Source: an uncultured Prevotellaceae bacterium (lineage in GTDB: Bacteria; Bacteroidota; Bacteroidia; Bacteroidales; Bacteroidaceae). From it: a stretch of DNA of 64,000 bases. The position numbers were made by a program, and so were the translations under genes. Location: NCBI GenBank assembly GCA_900316315.1, contig ONCK01000014.1, positions 1 to 64,000 of the forward strand. Direction: 5' to 3'. Below, in pieces: positions 46,476-55,105 of this stretch. How positions within the stretch are numbered: position 1 is the stretch's first letter; every line of letters begins with the position of its first letter. The notes under the pieces were generated by a model. It saw only the letters and a list, made by a program, of their open reading frames with translations. It had not been told where the DNA came from and ran no database searches.

Positions 46476-47474
46476 ATGAAAGAAATTCTCAAGCGCCTCG
46501 TCGCAGGCGGACAAAGCCTCAGCCGAGAAGAAGTCAAGCAACTGATGCTCGGCATTACTCAAGAGAAGTACCCTACAGAACAAATCGCCTCACTACTGAC
46601 AGCGCTACAGATTGAGGGAATCACGGCCGACGAACTGCTGGGATTTCGTGACGGTCTGCTCGAGACCGGTCTGGCTGTCGACCTGTCGCCCTACAAGGTG
46701 CTCGACATCGTAGGAACAGGCGGCGACGGCAAGAATACATTTAACATCTCCACTTGTACATGCTTCGTCGTCGCAGGCGCAGGCTACAAGGTCGCCAAGC
46801 ACGGCAACTTTGCCGCTACCTCTGTCTCCGGAGCCAGCACCGTGCTGCAAAACCACGGCGTCAAATTCACCAACGACGCCAGTCTGCTCTGCAAGAGTCT
46901 AGAGGAGTGCAACTTTACCTATCTCCACGCACAACTTTTTGCCCGAGGAATGAAAAATGTAGGCCCTGTGCGCAAGGCGATGGGCATACCTACCTGCTTC
47001 AACCTCCTAGGCCCGCTGATCAATCCCAGTCATCCGACCTACCAGATGCTCGGCGTCGCCGACTTAGCTCAGATGAGGCTCTACCACAGTGCGCTCCAGC
47101 GCATCGACGTCGACTACTGCATCGTCAACAGCACCGATGGATACGATGAAATATCGCTTACTGGTCCCTTTAAGGTGCAGACGCGCGACATCGAGAAGGT
47201 CTATACTCCTGCCGACCTCGGACTGCCTGCCACCCAGCCCAGCGATATCTACGGCGGAGAGACCAGCGAGGAGGCCAAGGCCATATTTGATCATGTACTG
47301 GAAGGCACTGCTACGCCCGGCCAGACCAATACGGTCCTCGCCAACGCCGCCTTTGCCATCCATCTCATCGACAAAGACAAGTCGCTCTCCGACTGTCTGG
47401 CCACAGCCCGCGAAAGTATCGAGAGCGGCAAGGCTATTGCCACCCTGCGCAAGTACATAGAGATCAACAGCTAG
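46476..47474 (+). CDS. trpD: Anthranilate phosphoribosyltransferase
   Basis: TrpD transfers phosphoribose from PRPP to anthranilate. The 332-residue protein has the PRPP-binding GTGGDGKNTFNIST, the KHGNFAATSVSGASTVL segment, KNVGPVRKAMGIPTCFNLLGPLINP split over the active site, and NSTDGYDEISLTGP. The start ATG lies 15 bases after trpG, and the stop lies 2 bases before the trpC ATG. Confidence 0.96.
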   Translation: MKEILKRLVAGGQSLSREEVKQLMLGITQEKYPTEQIASLLTALQIEGITADELLGFRDGLLETGLAVDLSPYKVLDIVGTGGDGKNTFNISTCTCFVVAGAGYKVAKHGNFAATSVSGASTVLQNHGVKFTNDASLLCKSLEECNFTYLHAQLFARGMKNVGPVRKAMGIPTCFNLLGPLINPSHPTYQMLGVADLAQMRLYHSALQRIDVDYCIVNSTDGYDEISLTGPFKVQTRDIEKVYTPADLGLPATQPSDIYGGETSEEAKAIFDHVLEGTATPGQTNTVLANAAFAIHLIDKDKSLSDCLATARESIESGKAIATLRKYIEINS

Positions 47475-47476
47475 CC

Positions 47477-48280
47477 ATGAGTACCATACTGGAGGAGATC
47501 TGCGCGCGCAAGCGTCATGACCTGGAACTCGTCAAGGAGCGTCAGCCCGCCCGTGAACTCTACCGCACCGTAGAGCATCTGATCGAGGACGGCCCAGACA
47601 GCCACCACTCGCTGCCTGAGGCGCTGCTCAAGTCGGACAGCGGTATCATCGCCGAGTTTAAGCGCAAGTCGCCGTCGCTGGGATGGATCCACGAGGACCT
47701 ACAGCCCGAAGACGTCGTACCAGGCTACGTCAAAGGCGGAGCCACTGCCCTCTCCATCCTCACCGACGAGCCTTACTTTGGCGGCAAGCCCGACTTTGTC
47801 AAGCGCATGCGGCCGCTCGTCGGCATTCCCATCCTGCGTAAGGACTTCACCGTCGACGAGTATCAGCTCTTTGAGGCCCGACTGATCGGAGCCGATGCCA
47901 TACTGCTTATCGCAGCCTGCCTCGGACGCGACGAATGCCGCACGCTGGCTCACACGGCGCGGCAGCTGGGACTCGATGTCCTGCTCGAACTGCATCAGGA
48001 GCGCGAGGTCGACTATATCAGTGACGATGTCAACGTCGTAGGCGTCAACAATCGCGACCTGCACGTCTTCCGGACCGATCTGCAGACCTCCTTCCGCCTC
48101 TCGGCACTGCTTCCAGACGACCGTGTGCGCATCTCGGAGAGCGGACTCAAGACCGTCGACGACGTCCGTCTGCTCCGCGCAGCCGGATACAGAGGCTTCC
48201 TCATGGGCGAGCGCTTCATGAAGAGCGACAATCCCTCCGAAGCCCTCCAGCGTTTCATCCTTCAACTCCAACAAGCATGA
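47477..48280 (+). CDS. trpC: Indole-3-glycerol phosphate synthase
   Basis: TrpC closes the indole ring. The 267-residue TIM barrel starts with STILEEICARKRHDLELVK and has AEFKRKSPSLGWIHEDL (with the catalytic Lys), ALSILTDEPYFGG, LRKDFTVDEYQ, GVNNRDLHVF and RISESGL. It is separate from trpF, with a 4-base ATGA overlap between the two genes. Confidence 0.96.
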   Translation: MSTILEEICARKRHDLELVKERQPARELYRTVEHLIEDGPDSHHSLPEALLKSDSGIIAEFKRKSPSLGWIHEDLQPEDVVPGYVKGGATALSILTDEPYFGGKPDFVKRMRPLVGIPILRKDFTVDEYQLFEARLIGADAILLIAACLGRDECRTLAHTARQLGLDVLLELHQEREVDYISDDVNVVGVNNRDLHVFRTDLQTSFRLSALLPDDRVRISESGLKTVDDVRLLRAAGYRGFLMGERFMKSDNPSEALQRFILQLQQA

Positions 48281-48888
48281 TTATCAAGGTCTGTGGCATG
48301 CGTGACAGCGTCAACATCCGTCTCGTCGATCAACTCGGCGCCGACTGGATGGGTTTTATCTTCTACCCCAAGTCGCCCAGGTACGTCAGTCAGGTGCCAG
48401 CCTACCTTCCCCATCACATGCGGCGCGTCGGCGTATTTGTCAATGCCGATCTGGACTTCATCTGCCGCCACGTGGCCGACTACCGGCTTGATCTCATCCA
48501 GCTACACGGGCAGGAAAGCGTGGAGCAGTGCGCCCTTGTCAAGCGAGAAACCGGCTTGCCCGTTATCAAGGCCTTTGGCATCAAGGCCGATACAGACTTC
48601 AGCCGTATCATATCCTACTGCGGCACCGTGGATTACCTGCTCTTTGACGCCCACACGCCGGCCGCAGGCGGCAGTGGCCGATCATTTGACCACTCGCTCC
48701 TCTCGCAGTACAAGGGGGACACCCCCTTCTTGCTCAGTGGCGGTCTGGGACCCGACTCGGTCGCAGAACTGCAGACCTTCAGCCATCCTGCGTGGTGCGG
48801 CATCGACCTCAACAGCCGCTTCGAGATGAGTCCTGCGCTCAAGTCGGTAGGACGGTTGCAGACCTTCCTGGCCGGGCTGGGCCGATAG
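48277..48888 (+). CDS. trpF: Phosphoribosylanthranilate isomerase
   Basis: TrpF isomerises phosphoribosylanthranilate to the deoxyribulose form used by TrpC. The 203-residue barrel has IIKVCGMRDSVNI with the catalytic Cys, DWMGFIFYPKSPRYV, VGVFVNADL, LDLIQLHGQES, the second acid region YLLFDAHTP and LSGGLGPDSV. The start codon overlaps the trpC stop (ATGA), so the two are coupled. trpA follows after 84 bases. Confidence 0.95.
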   Translation: MIIKVCGMRDSVNIRLVDQLGADWMGFIFYPKSPRYVSQVPAYLPHHMRRVGVFVNADLDFICRHVADYRLDLIQLHGQESVEQCALVKRETGLPVIKAFGIKADTDFSRIISYCGTVDYLLFDAHTPAAGGSGRSFDHSLLSQYKGDTPFLLSGGLGPDSVAELQTFSHPAWCGIDLNSRFEMSPALKSVGRLQTFLAGLGR

Positions 48889-48972
48889 GCAGACCGTCCG
48901 CTCCACAAGCCGCTCATATCACACGAAAACAGCATCATCACATCATCTATCCGCAACAAACACCTACATCCT

Positions 48973-49824
48973 ATGAATCGCATCAACCAACTCTTTGAGC
49001 AGAAGCATGACCATGTGCTCGATATCTACTTCTGCGCTGGCTATCCCCATCTGGACAGCACCCTGCCCACCCTGCAAGCCCTGCAAGACGGCGGCATCGA
49101 CATGGTCGAGGTCGGCATTCCCTTCAGCGACCCCATGGCCGACGGCCCCGTCATCCAGACTGCCGCTACGCAAGCCCTGCAAAACGGCATGTCGCTCCAC
49201 AAACTCTTTGATCAGTTGAAAGAAGCGCGTCCTATGGGCATCACTATGCCTATCATTCTGATGGGCTACCTCAATGTCATCTACCAGTACGGTTTTGAAG
49301 CCTTCTGCAAGAGCTGCCAGGAGTGCGGCGTCGACGGCGCCATCATCCCTGATCTGCCCTTTGACATCTACATGCGGGACTACAAGGCCACAGCCGACCG
49401 CTATGACATCAAGATTATCATGCTTATCACGCCGGAGACCCCGCCAGAACGCATCCGCCTCATCGATGAGGGAACCGACGGCTTCATCTACGAGGTATCC
49501 ACCGACGCTACGACTGGAGCACAGCGCGAGTATGGGCCCAAGACGCTGGACTACTTCCGCCGCATCCGCGACATGAAGCTGCAGCATCCGACCCTCGTCG
49601 GATTTGGCATCTCCAACAAGGCCACCCTCACCGCCGCGCAGCAATATGCCGCCGGTGCCATCATCGGCAGCAAGTTCGTGCGTCTGTCGGCTGAGAGCGC
49701 CACGCCCGCCGAAGCCCTCACCAAGCTGCGGGAAGCCTTGCAGCAGGTCTGCCCAAGTCCTATCTCTTCCACTCTACTGCCTACAGATCTCCACCATGCC
49801 TATTATCCCCATCCACTCCCTTGA
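48973..49824 (+). CDS. trpA: Tryptophan synthase alpha subunit
   Basis: TrpA splits indole-3-glycerol phosphate and passes indole to TrpB. The 283-residue protein has catalytic E46 and D57 (IDMVEVGIPFSDPMADGP), GYLNVIYQYG, GAIIPDLPFD, YEVSTDATTGAQ and the phosphate-binding GFGISNKATL and GAIIGSKFV. The last 20 or so residues extend past the normal end of the family, and the stop lies 29 bases inside the next gene. It is far from trpB in the operon, as usual in Bacteroidetes. Confidence 0.95.
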   Translation: MNRINQLFEQKHDHVLDIYFCAGYPHLDSTLPTLQALQDGGIDMVEVGIPFSDPMADGPVIQTAATQALQNGMSLHKLFDQLKEARPMGITMPIILMGYLNVIYQYGFEAFCKSCQECGVDGAIIPDLPFDIYMRDYKATADRYDIKIIMLITPETPPERIRLIDEGTDGFIYEVSTDATTGAQREYGPKTLDYFRRIRDMKLQHPTLVGFGISNKATLTAAQQYAAGAIIGSKFVRLSAESATPAEALTKLREALQQVCPSPISSTLLPTDLHHAYYPHPLP

Positions 49825-50602
49825 CGACGAGGCCTTGGCCCCCTTTGCCAGGCTCACCGAGGCTCAGCTGCGCCATCAGAGCGAGACGGCGCAGGGCATC
49901 TTCATTGCCGAAAGTCCCAAGGTCATCGACGTTGCTCTGAGGCAGGGAGTGAAGCCTGTCGCCCTGCTCTGTGAGCCCAAGCACATCACCGGCGATGCTG
50001 CCAGCATCATCGCGCGTGCCGGAGACATACCGGTCTATACCGGCGAGCGTCAAGTGCTGTCCCAACTGACCGGCTACACCCTGACACGGGGCGTGCTCTG
50101 CGCTATGCAGCGTCCCCAGCTGCCCACCCCGGAGTGCATTCTGCGGGATGCCGGACGCGTAGTGGTCATCGACGCAGTAACCGACACAACCAATATCGGC
50201 GCCATCTTTCGCTCGGCCGCCGCACTGGGTATCGATGCCGTGCTCCTGACACCTGACAGCTGCGACCCGCTCAACAGGCGGTCCGTCAGAGTCAGTATGG
50301 GAAGCGTCTTTCTTGTGCCCTGGACCTGGCTACCGTCCGGCGACGTGACGGACACGCTCCACCCGCTGGAATTTAAGACCGCTGCCATGGCGCTCTCCGA
50401 CGACTCAATCTCGCTCGACGACCCACGTCTCAAGGCTGAGCCACGACTGGCTCTGATCATGGGGACTGAAGGCGACGGCCTGCCCAAGACAACCATTGGC
50501 CAAGCGGACTACGTGGTCCGCATCCCGATGAGCCACAACGTAGACTCACTCAACGTGGCCGCGGCCTCTGCCGTAGCCTGCTGGGAACTGCGTCGCCGCT
50601 AG
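49796..50602 (+). CDS. SpoU/TrmH family RNA 2'-O-methyltransferase
   Basis: A 268-residue SPOUT methyltransferase. The N-terminal substrate-binding part (about 1-100) has EGIFIAESPKVIDVAL-like sequence, and the knotted domain has VVVIDAVTDTTNIGAIFRSAAALGID, NRRSVRVSMGSVFLVPW and the cofactor-binding ALIMGTEGDGL and VRIPMSHNVDSLNVAAASAV (listed in parts). It methylates a ribose in rRNA or tRNA; the target is not predictable. The ATG at 49796 overlaps the trpA end, suggesting coupled translation although the job has no link to tryptophan. Confidence 0.9.
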   Translation: MPIIPIHSLDDEALAPFARLTEAQLRHQSETAQGIFIAESPKVIDVALRQGVKPVALLCEPKHITGDAASIIARAGDIPVYTGERQVLSQLTGYTLTRGVLCAMQRPQLPTPECILRDAGRVVVIDAVTDTTNIGAIFRSAAALGIDAVLLTPDSCDPLNRRSVRVSMGSVFLVPWTWLPSGDVTDTLHPLEFKTAAMALSDDSISLDDPRLKAEPRLALIMGTEGDGLPKTTIGQADYVVRIPMSHNVDSLNVAAASAVACWELRRR

Positions 50603-50705
50603 GGGCGTATACAGCCCGGTTCTCCCGTTCTTCTGTCGTCTTTAGCCGCAGTGTGCCGGATGTATGAGGCAGAAGAAAGGCCGATGGTGCATGTCTGTTT
50701 ACAAG

Positions 50706-50740
50706 AAAGCCCCGACGAAACTATCCGCCGGGGCTTTTCT
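50706..50740. terminator. Two-way terminator between the trp operon and the DUF4468 gene
   Basis: AAAGCCCCG (50706-50714) pairs with CGGGGCTTT (50729-50737) with T-rich ends on both strands. It serves the two convergent transcripts. Confidence 0.88.
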
Positions 50741-50774
50741 GTATCTCTAGGGCTGATGTGAGACTGGCTGCAGC

Positions 50775-51482
50775 CTACTTGGCGCCGACCAAGGCCGACG
50801 CCTGATCTAGCAAGGCCGTCATGCGGTCAATCGTGGCACAGCGGAACTTGCCTTGCTCCTTATAAAACTTGTTTTTCTTCTTATTGATCGCCATCTCGTC
50901 GGTGATCAAGTCCTCCGCCTTAAGGTTTTCTCCCCCCGTCTCGCGGCCTATCTCATAGCTGTACTGGATATTATTCAGGCGAAGCTTGACTTGGCCATCT
51001 GCACACTGGGCCGAAACGATGTAGTAGAGGCCGGCGACATCAGTAAGCCAAGGCTTCTTGACAAAATACAGTTGCTCACCGATTGTAGCTGCGACCTGGC
51101 CGGCATCGGTCGCCTGATCGTCAAAATGGGAGATGATCTCGTTGTGAGAATCCGTGATCAGCTGTTGCTCAAATCCGCGCATGATTTCCTCCAGTTGGGA
51201 CTGCGTCTTGCCGGGCGCCGCGATAGTACGCTCAAAGGTCACCTTGCCGTCCACCACAGGCACCTTGCCTACCCAGTACTTGGGGTCATAGGAATAGGTC
51301 TGAGTCTTAGTCTTTCCCGCTACAACAGTGGTCTTGGTAACCTGCTTCTCCTGAGCCTTCTTGGCGGCCTTGCGCGCGAAACGTCGAGCCTGGCCCTCAT
51401 GGAGCAGGTCATCGTTGGAGTTTTGCGCCATCGCGGGCATTGCCAGTACGAAGGCGAGCAGGATAAGGGGATATTTCTTCAT
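50775..51482 (-). CDS. DUF4468 domain secreted protein
   Basis: A 235-residue protein with a signal peptide from the ATG at 51482 (MKKYPLILLAFVLAMPAMAQ). A charged region (about 28-60, rich in Lys and Ala) leads to a DUF4468-type domain with a TBP-like fold (GKVTFERTIAAPGKTQSQL ... GLYYIVSAQCADGQVKLRL). A long C-terminal Lys-rich part follows. Function is unknown. A TACCTTTGC -7 box lies at 51509-51517 on the minus strand. The earlier ATG at 51512 would fall in that box. Confidence 0.78.
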   Translation of the reverse strand: MKKYPLILLAFVLAMPAMAQNSNDDLLHEGQARRFARKAAKKAQEKQVTKTTVVAGKTKTQTYSYDPKYWVGKVPVVDGKVTFERTIAAPGKTQSQLEEIMRGFEQQLITDSHNEIISHFDDQATDAGQVAATIGEQLYFVKKPWLTDVAGLYYIVSAQCADGQVKLRLNNIQYSYEIGRETGGENLKAEDLITDEMAINKKKNKFYKEQGKFRCATIDRMTALLDQASALVGAK

Positions 51483-51508
51483 GGCTAAATGGTTTTGCAT
51501 AAGATGTA

Positions 51509-51517
51509 GCAAAGGTA
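51509..51517 (-). promoter_or_regulatory. -7 box of the DUF4468 gene
   Basis: Minus-strand TACCTTTGC lies 27 bases upstream of the chosen start at 51482. Confidence 0.5.
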
Positions 51518-51736
51518 AAAAGATAAATCGAAATAAGCCTGTATCATGCAGGATAATTTTGTCTCACTTCGCGCCGGTACCCTACAGGCCGCAGCCGCCC
51601 TCCCGCCGGAGGCAACAGGGAGGGCACAATAGAGGAAAGCGGCAGACGAAGTGCGGCATCCGGCAAGACGGACAGCCGGACGAGTCTATGCTCGCGTGAA
51701 AGAGTTGCCGCAAAAGGCGTAAGCGACGTTTGCGCA

Positions 51737-51799
51737 ACAAGGTCGGATGTAGTTTAAACTAGGTCCGATGTAGTTTAAACTGGAAGGCGAGTTGTTTTA
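51737..51799 (+). repeat. 21-bp tandem repeat array, three units
   Basis: Units at 51737-51757, 51758-51778 and a diverged third at 51779-51799 (ACTGGAAGGCGAGTTG...), matching the arrays at 17325 and 38990 but without the rest of the 450-base element. The gap 51483-51913 has no gene; a TACCTTTG box at 51873-51880 may start transcription of the next gene. Confidence 0.85.
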
Positions 51800-51913
51800 T
51801 CCCCCGCATCGCCCTATTGACAGGGCCTCAAAAAAAAATCTGTCAGGCCAGCAGCAAATAGCAAATAATGCGTACCTTTGTCTACTCAATATCAGCCTTC
51901 ATCATTACTACAT

Positions 51914-52456
51914 ATGAATATCAGTCCTGAGGAGCGCGTCAGTCGCGCCGTAGACCTCTTCATGCAGGGATACGGCTGCTGCCAGTCGGTAGTGGCCGCC
52001 TTTGCCGACCTCTACGGCTTCACTGACGAGCAAGCCAAGCGGGTAGCCGCAGGTTGGGGTGGCGGCGTGGGCCGTATGCGCCTGATGTGTGGCGCCGTCA
52101 GCGCCCTGGTGATTCTCGCAGGCATGGACTGCGGTCAGACGGAAGGCGGCGACCGTGAGGGCAAGGCGGCCTGCTATCGCGTGGTACAGGATCTGGTCGG
52201 AGAATTTAGCCGGCAAAATGGTTCTATCACCTGTGCCGAACTGCTTCATCTCAAGCCTGAGGCTGTCGCCAAAGCGCGCGCCGCACTCAGTCCCCGCGAT
52301 GCTACCGTAAAAGCCCCGACTGATGACGGCACGCCCTCATACATTCCCTCTGAGCGTACGCAGCAGTACTACAAGACACGCCCGTGTGCCGCCAAGGTGG
52401 AATGTGCCGCCCGCATCTATGCCCAGCATCTCTGCCGTAAGAGCCACGAGTCTTGA
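51914..52456 (+). CDS. C_GCAxxG_C_C family protein
   Basis: A 180-residue protein with the cysteine pattern of the family: GYGCCQSV, then MRLMCGAVSALVILAGMDCG, then AACY and TCAELL. These Cys-rich redox-type proteins are common in anaerobes, with no proven function; metal or cofactor binding is likely. The ATG at 51914 is preferred to the upstream TTG at 51878, because that codon is part of the -7 box TACCTTTG (51873-51880). It precedes the metallophosphoesterase gene by 59 bases. Confidence 0.85.
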   Translation: MNISPEERVSRAVDLFMQGYGCCQSVVAAFADLYGFTDEQAKRVAAGWGGGVGRMRLMCGAVSALVILAGMDCGQTEGGDREGKAACYRVVQDLVGEFSRQNGSITCAELLHLKPEAVAKARAALSPRDATVKAPTDDGTPSYIPSERTQQYYKTRPCAAKVECAARIYAQHLCRKSHES

Positions 52457-52515
52457 CGCCACGGCACCGGCAGAGGCTTTATACCTAAGCATTCAACAAA
52501 AACATTTATCCCAAT

Positions 52516-53703
52516 ATGAACAGACTCTCTCCCGCCAGGACACTGCTACTCACGCTGCTGCTCCTGCTCGCCGTGCCCACCGGCACATGGGCCATCAAGA
52601 TCGTACACGGCCCTTACCTGCAAAATGTATATCAGACTGAAGCCACCATCGTATGGCAAAGCGACAAGCCCAGCGTGGGCTGGGTCGAAATAGCCCCTGA
52701 CGACGGTACGACCTACTACGCCCAAGCCCGTACTAAGTACTATGACACCCATATCGGCATCAAGCGTACCTCAGAGCTCCACGCAGTGCGTCTCACCGGC
52801 CTGCGTCCCGGCACACGCTACCGCTACCGTGTCTATGCCAAGGAGGTACTCCGTCACGAGGGCAACTGGGTAGGCTACGGCAGGGTGGCAGCCACAGACG
52901 TCTTCCAGCACAAGCCTCTCTCCTTTGTCACGCTCGATGCCAACAAGCAGGAGACCTCCTTTGTCATGCTCAACGATGTGCACGGACGACATGACATGAT
53001 TACGCCCTTACTCCAGAAGGCGGACTACAAGCATCGCGACGTCATCCTCTACAATGGCGACATGATCTCCATCACCAACTCTACAGATGACTACTTCACC
53101 GAATTTATGGACGAGAGCATCAAGCTCTTTGCCTCCGAGCGCTGTATCTACTACGTCAGGGGCAACCACGAGACGCGCGGCGAGACAGCCACTGCCTTCC
53201 AGGACTACTTCAATCCCCGTCAGCCTCACCTCTACTTCAGCTTCCGTCAGGGGCCGGTCTACTTCATCTGCCTCGATACAGGAGAGGACAAGCCCGATGA
53301 TGACATCGAGTACGCAGGCATCACCGACTACGACAACTACCGCTCCGAGCAGGCTGCTTGGCTCAAGACACTGCCCTCCGATCCTCTCTACCAGAGTGCG
53401 CGATGGCGCATCGTTGTCGCCCACATGCCGACCATAGATGACCCCTCGTCGTGGCACGGACAGATGGACTGCCTCAAAAAGTTTACCCCCGTGCTCAATA
53501 GCATGGACATCGACCTGATGGTCTGCGGCCATATGCATGAAGACATGTACCGCGAGCCCAGCCAGACGGTACACTATCCCGTACTGGTCAACTCCAACCG
53601 CGGTATCCTCGAGGCTGAGACCGAGGGCAACCAGCTGCGCGTGAAAGTCACCCGACTTGACGGCAAGACGGTCAATGCCCATACGTACCGCGCCCAACGC
53701 TGA
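52516..53703 (+). CDS. Secreted metallophosphoesterase with N-terminal FN3-like domain
   Basis: A 395-residue secreted hydrolase. The signal peptide is 1-26. Residues about 30-125 form a fibronectin-like domain as in purple acid phosphatases (VHGPYLQNVYQTEATIVWQS). The calcineurin-like domain has NDVHGRHD, YNGDMIS, RGNHETRGE, VVAHMPT and CGHMHEDMY, a full metal-binding set. It probably acts on a phosphoester in the periplasm. Its substrate is unknown. Confidence 0.9.
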   Translation: MNRLSPARTLLLTLLLLLAVPTGTWAIKIVHGPYLQNVYQTEATIVWQSDKPSVGWVEIAPDDGTTYYAQARTKYYDTHIGIKRTSELHAVRLTGLRPGTRYRYRVYAKEVLRHEGNWVGYGRVAATDVFQHKPLSFVTLDANKQETSFVMLNDVHGRHDMITPLLQKADYKHRDVILYNGDMISITNSTDDYFTEFMDESIKLFASERCIYYVRGNHETRGETATAFQDYFNPRQPHLYFSFRQGPVYFICLDTGEDKPDDDIEYAGITDYDNYRSEQAAWLKTLPSDPLYQSARWRIVVAHMPTIDDPSSWHGQMDCLKKFTPVLNSMDIDLMVCGHMHEDMYREPSQTVHYPVLVNSNRGILEAETEGNQLRVKVTRLDGKTVNAHTYRAQR

Positions 53704-53796
53704 GCACGGACGGACCGGCCTACTGAATCCAGACGGTCGAAATATCGACAAAAGGTGGAGCTAAGCCAAAGATTATTCGTATTTTTGTAGCTTGAA

Positions 53797-55056
53797 ATGA
53801 AACGCTCCGTCATATACTGTCTCATTCTCCTGACACTGGGGCTGGGCCTACCCGCCCACGCCCAGGAGATCAGCCCGCAAGACTCGCTCCGCATCAGCCT
53901 GCTCACCTGCTCGCCCGGACGCGCCATCTATGAGTACTACGGACACTCCGCCCTGCGCGTACAGGATCTCACCAGCGGCGCAGACTGGGTAGTCAACTAC
54001 GGACTCTTTGACTTTGACCAGCCACACTTCATCAGCCGGTTTGTACTGGGTCGGACCGACTATATCGTAGGCGCCTGCCCTACGGAGAAGTTTCTCCCCG
54101 AATACCGCGACCGCGGCAGCGACGTGACAGAGGACGTGCTCAACCTCAGCCAGCCTGAGGCTCACCGCCTCTGGGAGGCCTTGCGGCTCAACTGCCAACC
54201 GGAGAACAGGACTTACCACTACGACTTCTTTTACGACAACTGCGCCACGCGCGTCCGTGAACAGATCAAGGCTGCCCTCAATGGCAAGCTCATCTATACT
54301 ACAGAGGAGCAACAGCGCACGCTCCGCCAGATTGTCCACCTCTACAGCGCTCCCTACGCGTGGAGCACCTTTGGCCAGGACCTTCTGCTCGGCGCTGAGG
54401 CCGATCGCTCCGTCCCGCGCGAAGTACAGCAATTCGCCCCGATAGAGATGGAGTCCGACCTGGTCACAGCGCTGGTCAGAGACTCGAGCGGCGATGTCAG
54501 ACCTCTCGTCTCCCAGCATCACAAGCTCGTCGTAGGCCAAGGCATCGACACGACTCCGGCACTGCCTCTGAGCCCGATGGCATGCAGTCTGATCCTGCTG
54601 AGCCTCGTCTTTGTCGCCAGCGTATGGGAGCTGTGGAAGCGCCGTATCCTATGGCCGATAGACTTGGTGCTGCTCGCGCTGCAGGGACTGGCCGGCTGCC
54701 TGATCTGCACGTTGCTCTTCTTCTCCCAACATCCGACCGTGGACAGCAACTATCTGGCCCTGATATTCAATCCTCTGCCTCTCTTGCTGCTGCCCTGGAT
54801 CATCAAGCGCGAGCGCCGCGGACTGCCCAGCCAGTACCACCGCTGGGCGAGAATATGGCTTTTCCTCTTCATCTGCGGTTCCTACTTCATTCCGCAATAT
54901 TTCAGCGGAGAGGTGATGGCTTTGGCACTGTGTTTGCTACTGAGAAGCGTGGTCAATCACGCCGTGGCCTATCTCAACCGCCGTCAGGCACAGGCAGCAG
55001 AGACTTCTGCTGTGCAGCCGCAAGAGGCCCCCTCGGACCAACCAACCCGCTCTTAA
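53797..55056 (+). CDS. DUF4105 (Lnb N-terminal type) membrane protein
   Basis: A 419-residue protein with a signal peptide (1-23), a periplasmic DUF4105/Lnb_N domain (about 25-230) and four to five hydrophobic segments in the C-terminal half. The domain has the conserved IYEYYGHSALRV and YDFFYDNCATRVR, whose His and Cys fit a thiol catalyst. In Enterococcus, Lnb remodels the acyl chains of lipoprotein N-termini; a similar role in lipoprotein maturation is likely but inferred here. A possible -7 box TATTTTTG lies at 53780-53787, only 10 bases before the ATG. Confidence 0.8.
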   Translation: MKRSVIYCLILLTLGLGLPAHAQEISPQDSLRISLLTCSPGRAIYEYYGHSALRVQDLTSGADWVVNYGLFDFDQPHFISRFVLGRTDYIVGACPTEKFLPEYRDRGSDVTEDVLNLSQPEAHRLWEALRLNCQPENRTYHYDFFYDNCATRVREQIKAALNGKLIYTTEEQQRTLRQIVHLYSAPYAWSTFGQDLLLGAEADRSVPREVQQFAPIEMESDLVTALVRDSSGDVRPLVSQHHKLVVGQGIDTTPALPLSPMACSLILLSLVFVASVWELWKRRILWPIDLVLLALQGLAGCLICTLLFFSQHPTVDSNYLALIFNPLPLLLLPWIIKRERRGLPSQYHRWARIWLFLFICGSYFIPQYFSGEVMALALCLLLRSVVNHAVAYLNRRQAQAAETSAVQPQEAPSDQPTRS

Positions 55057-55105
55057 CATTTGGCACAACTACGACTCTATATCATCTACTGACATCCTGC
55101 AGACC

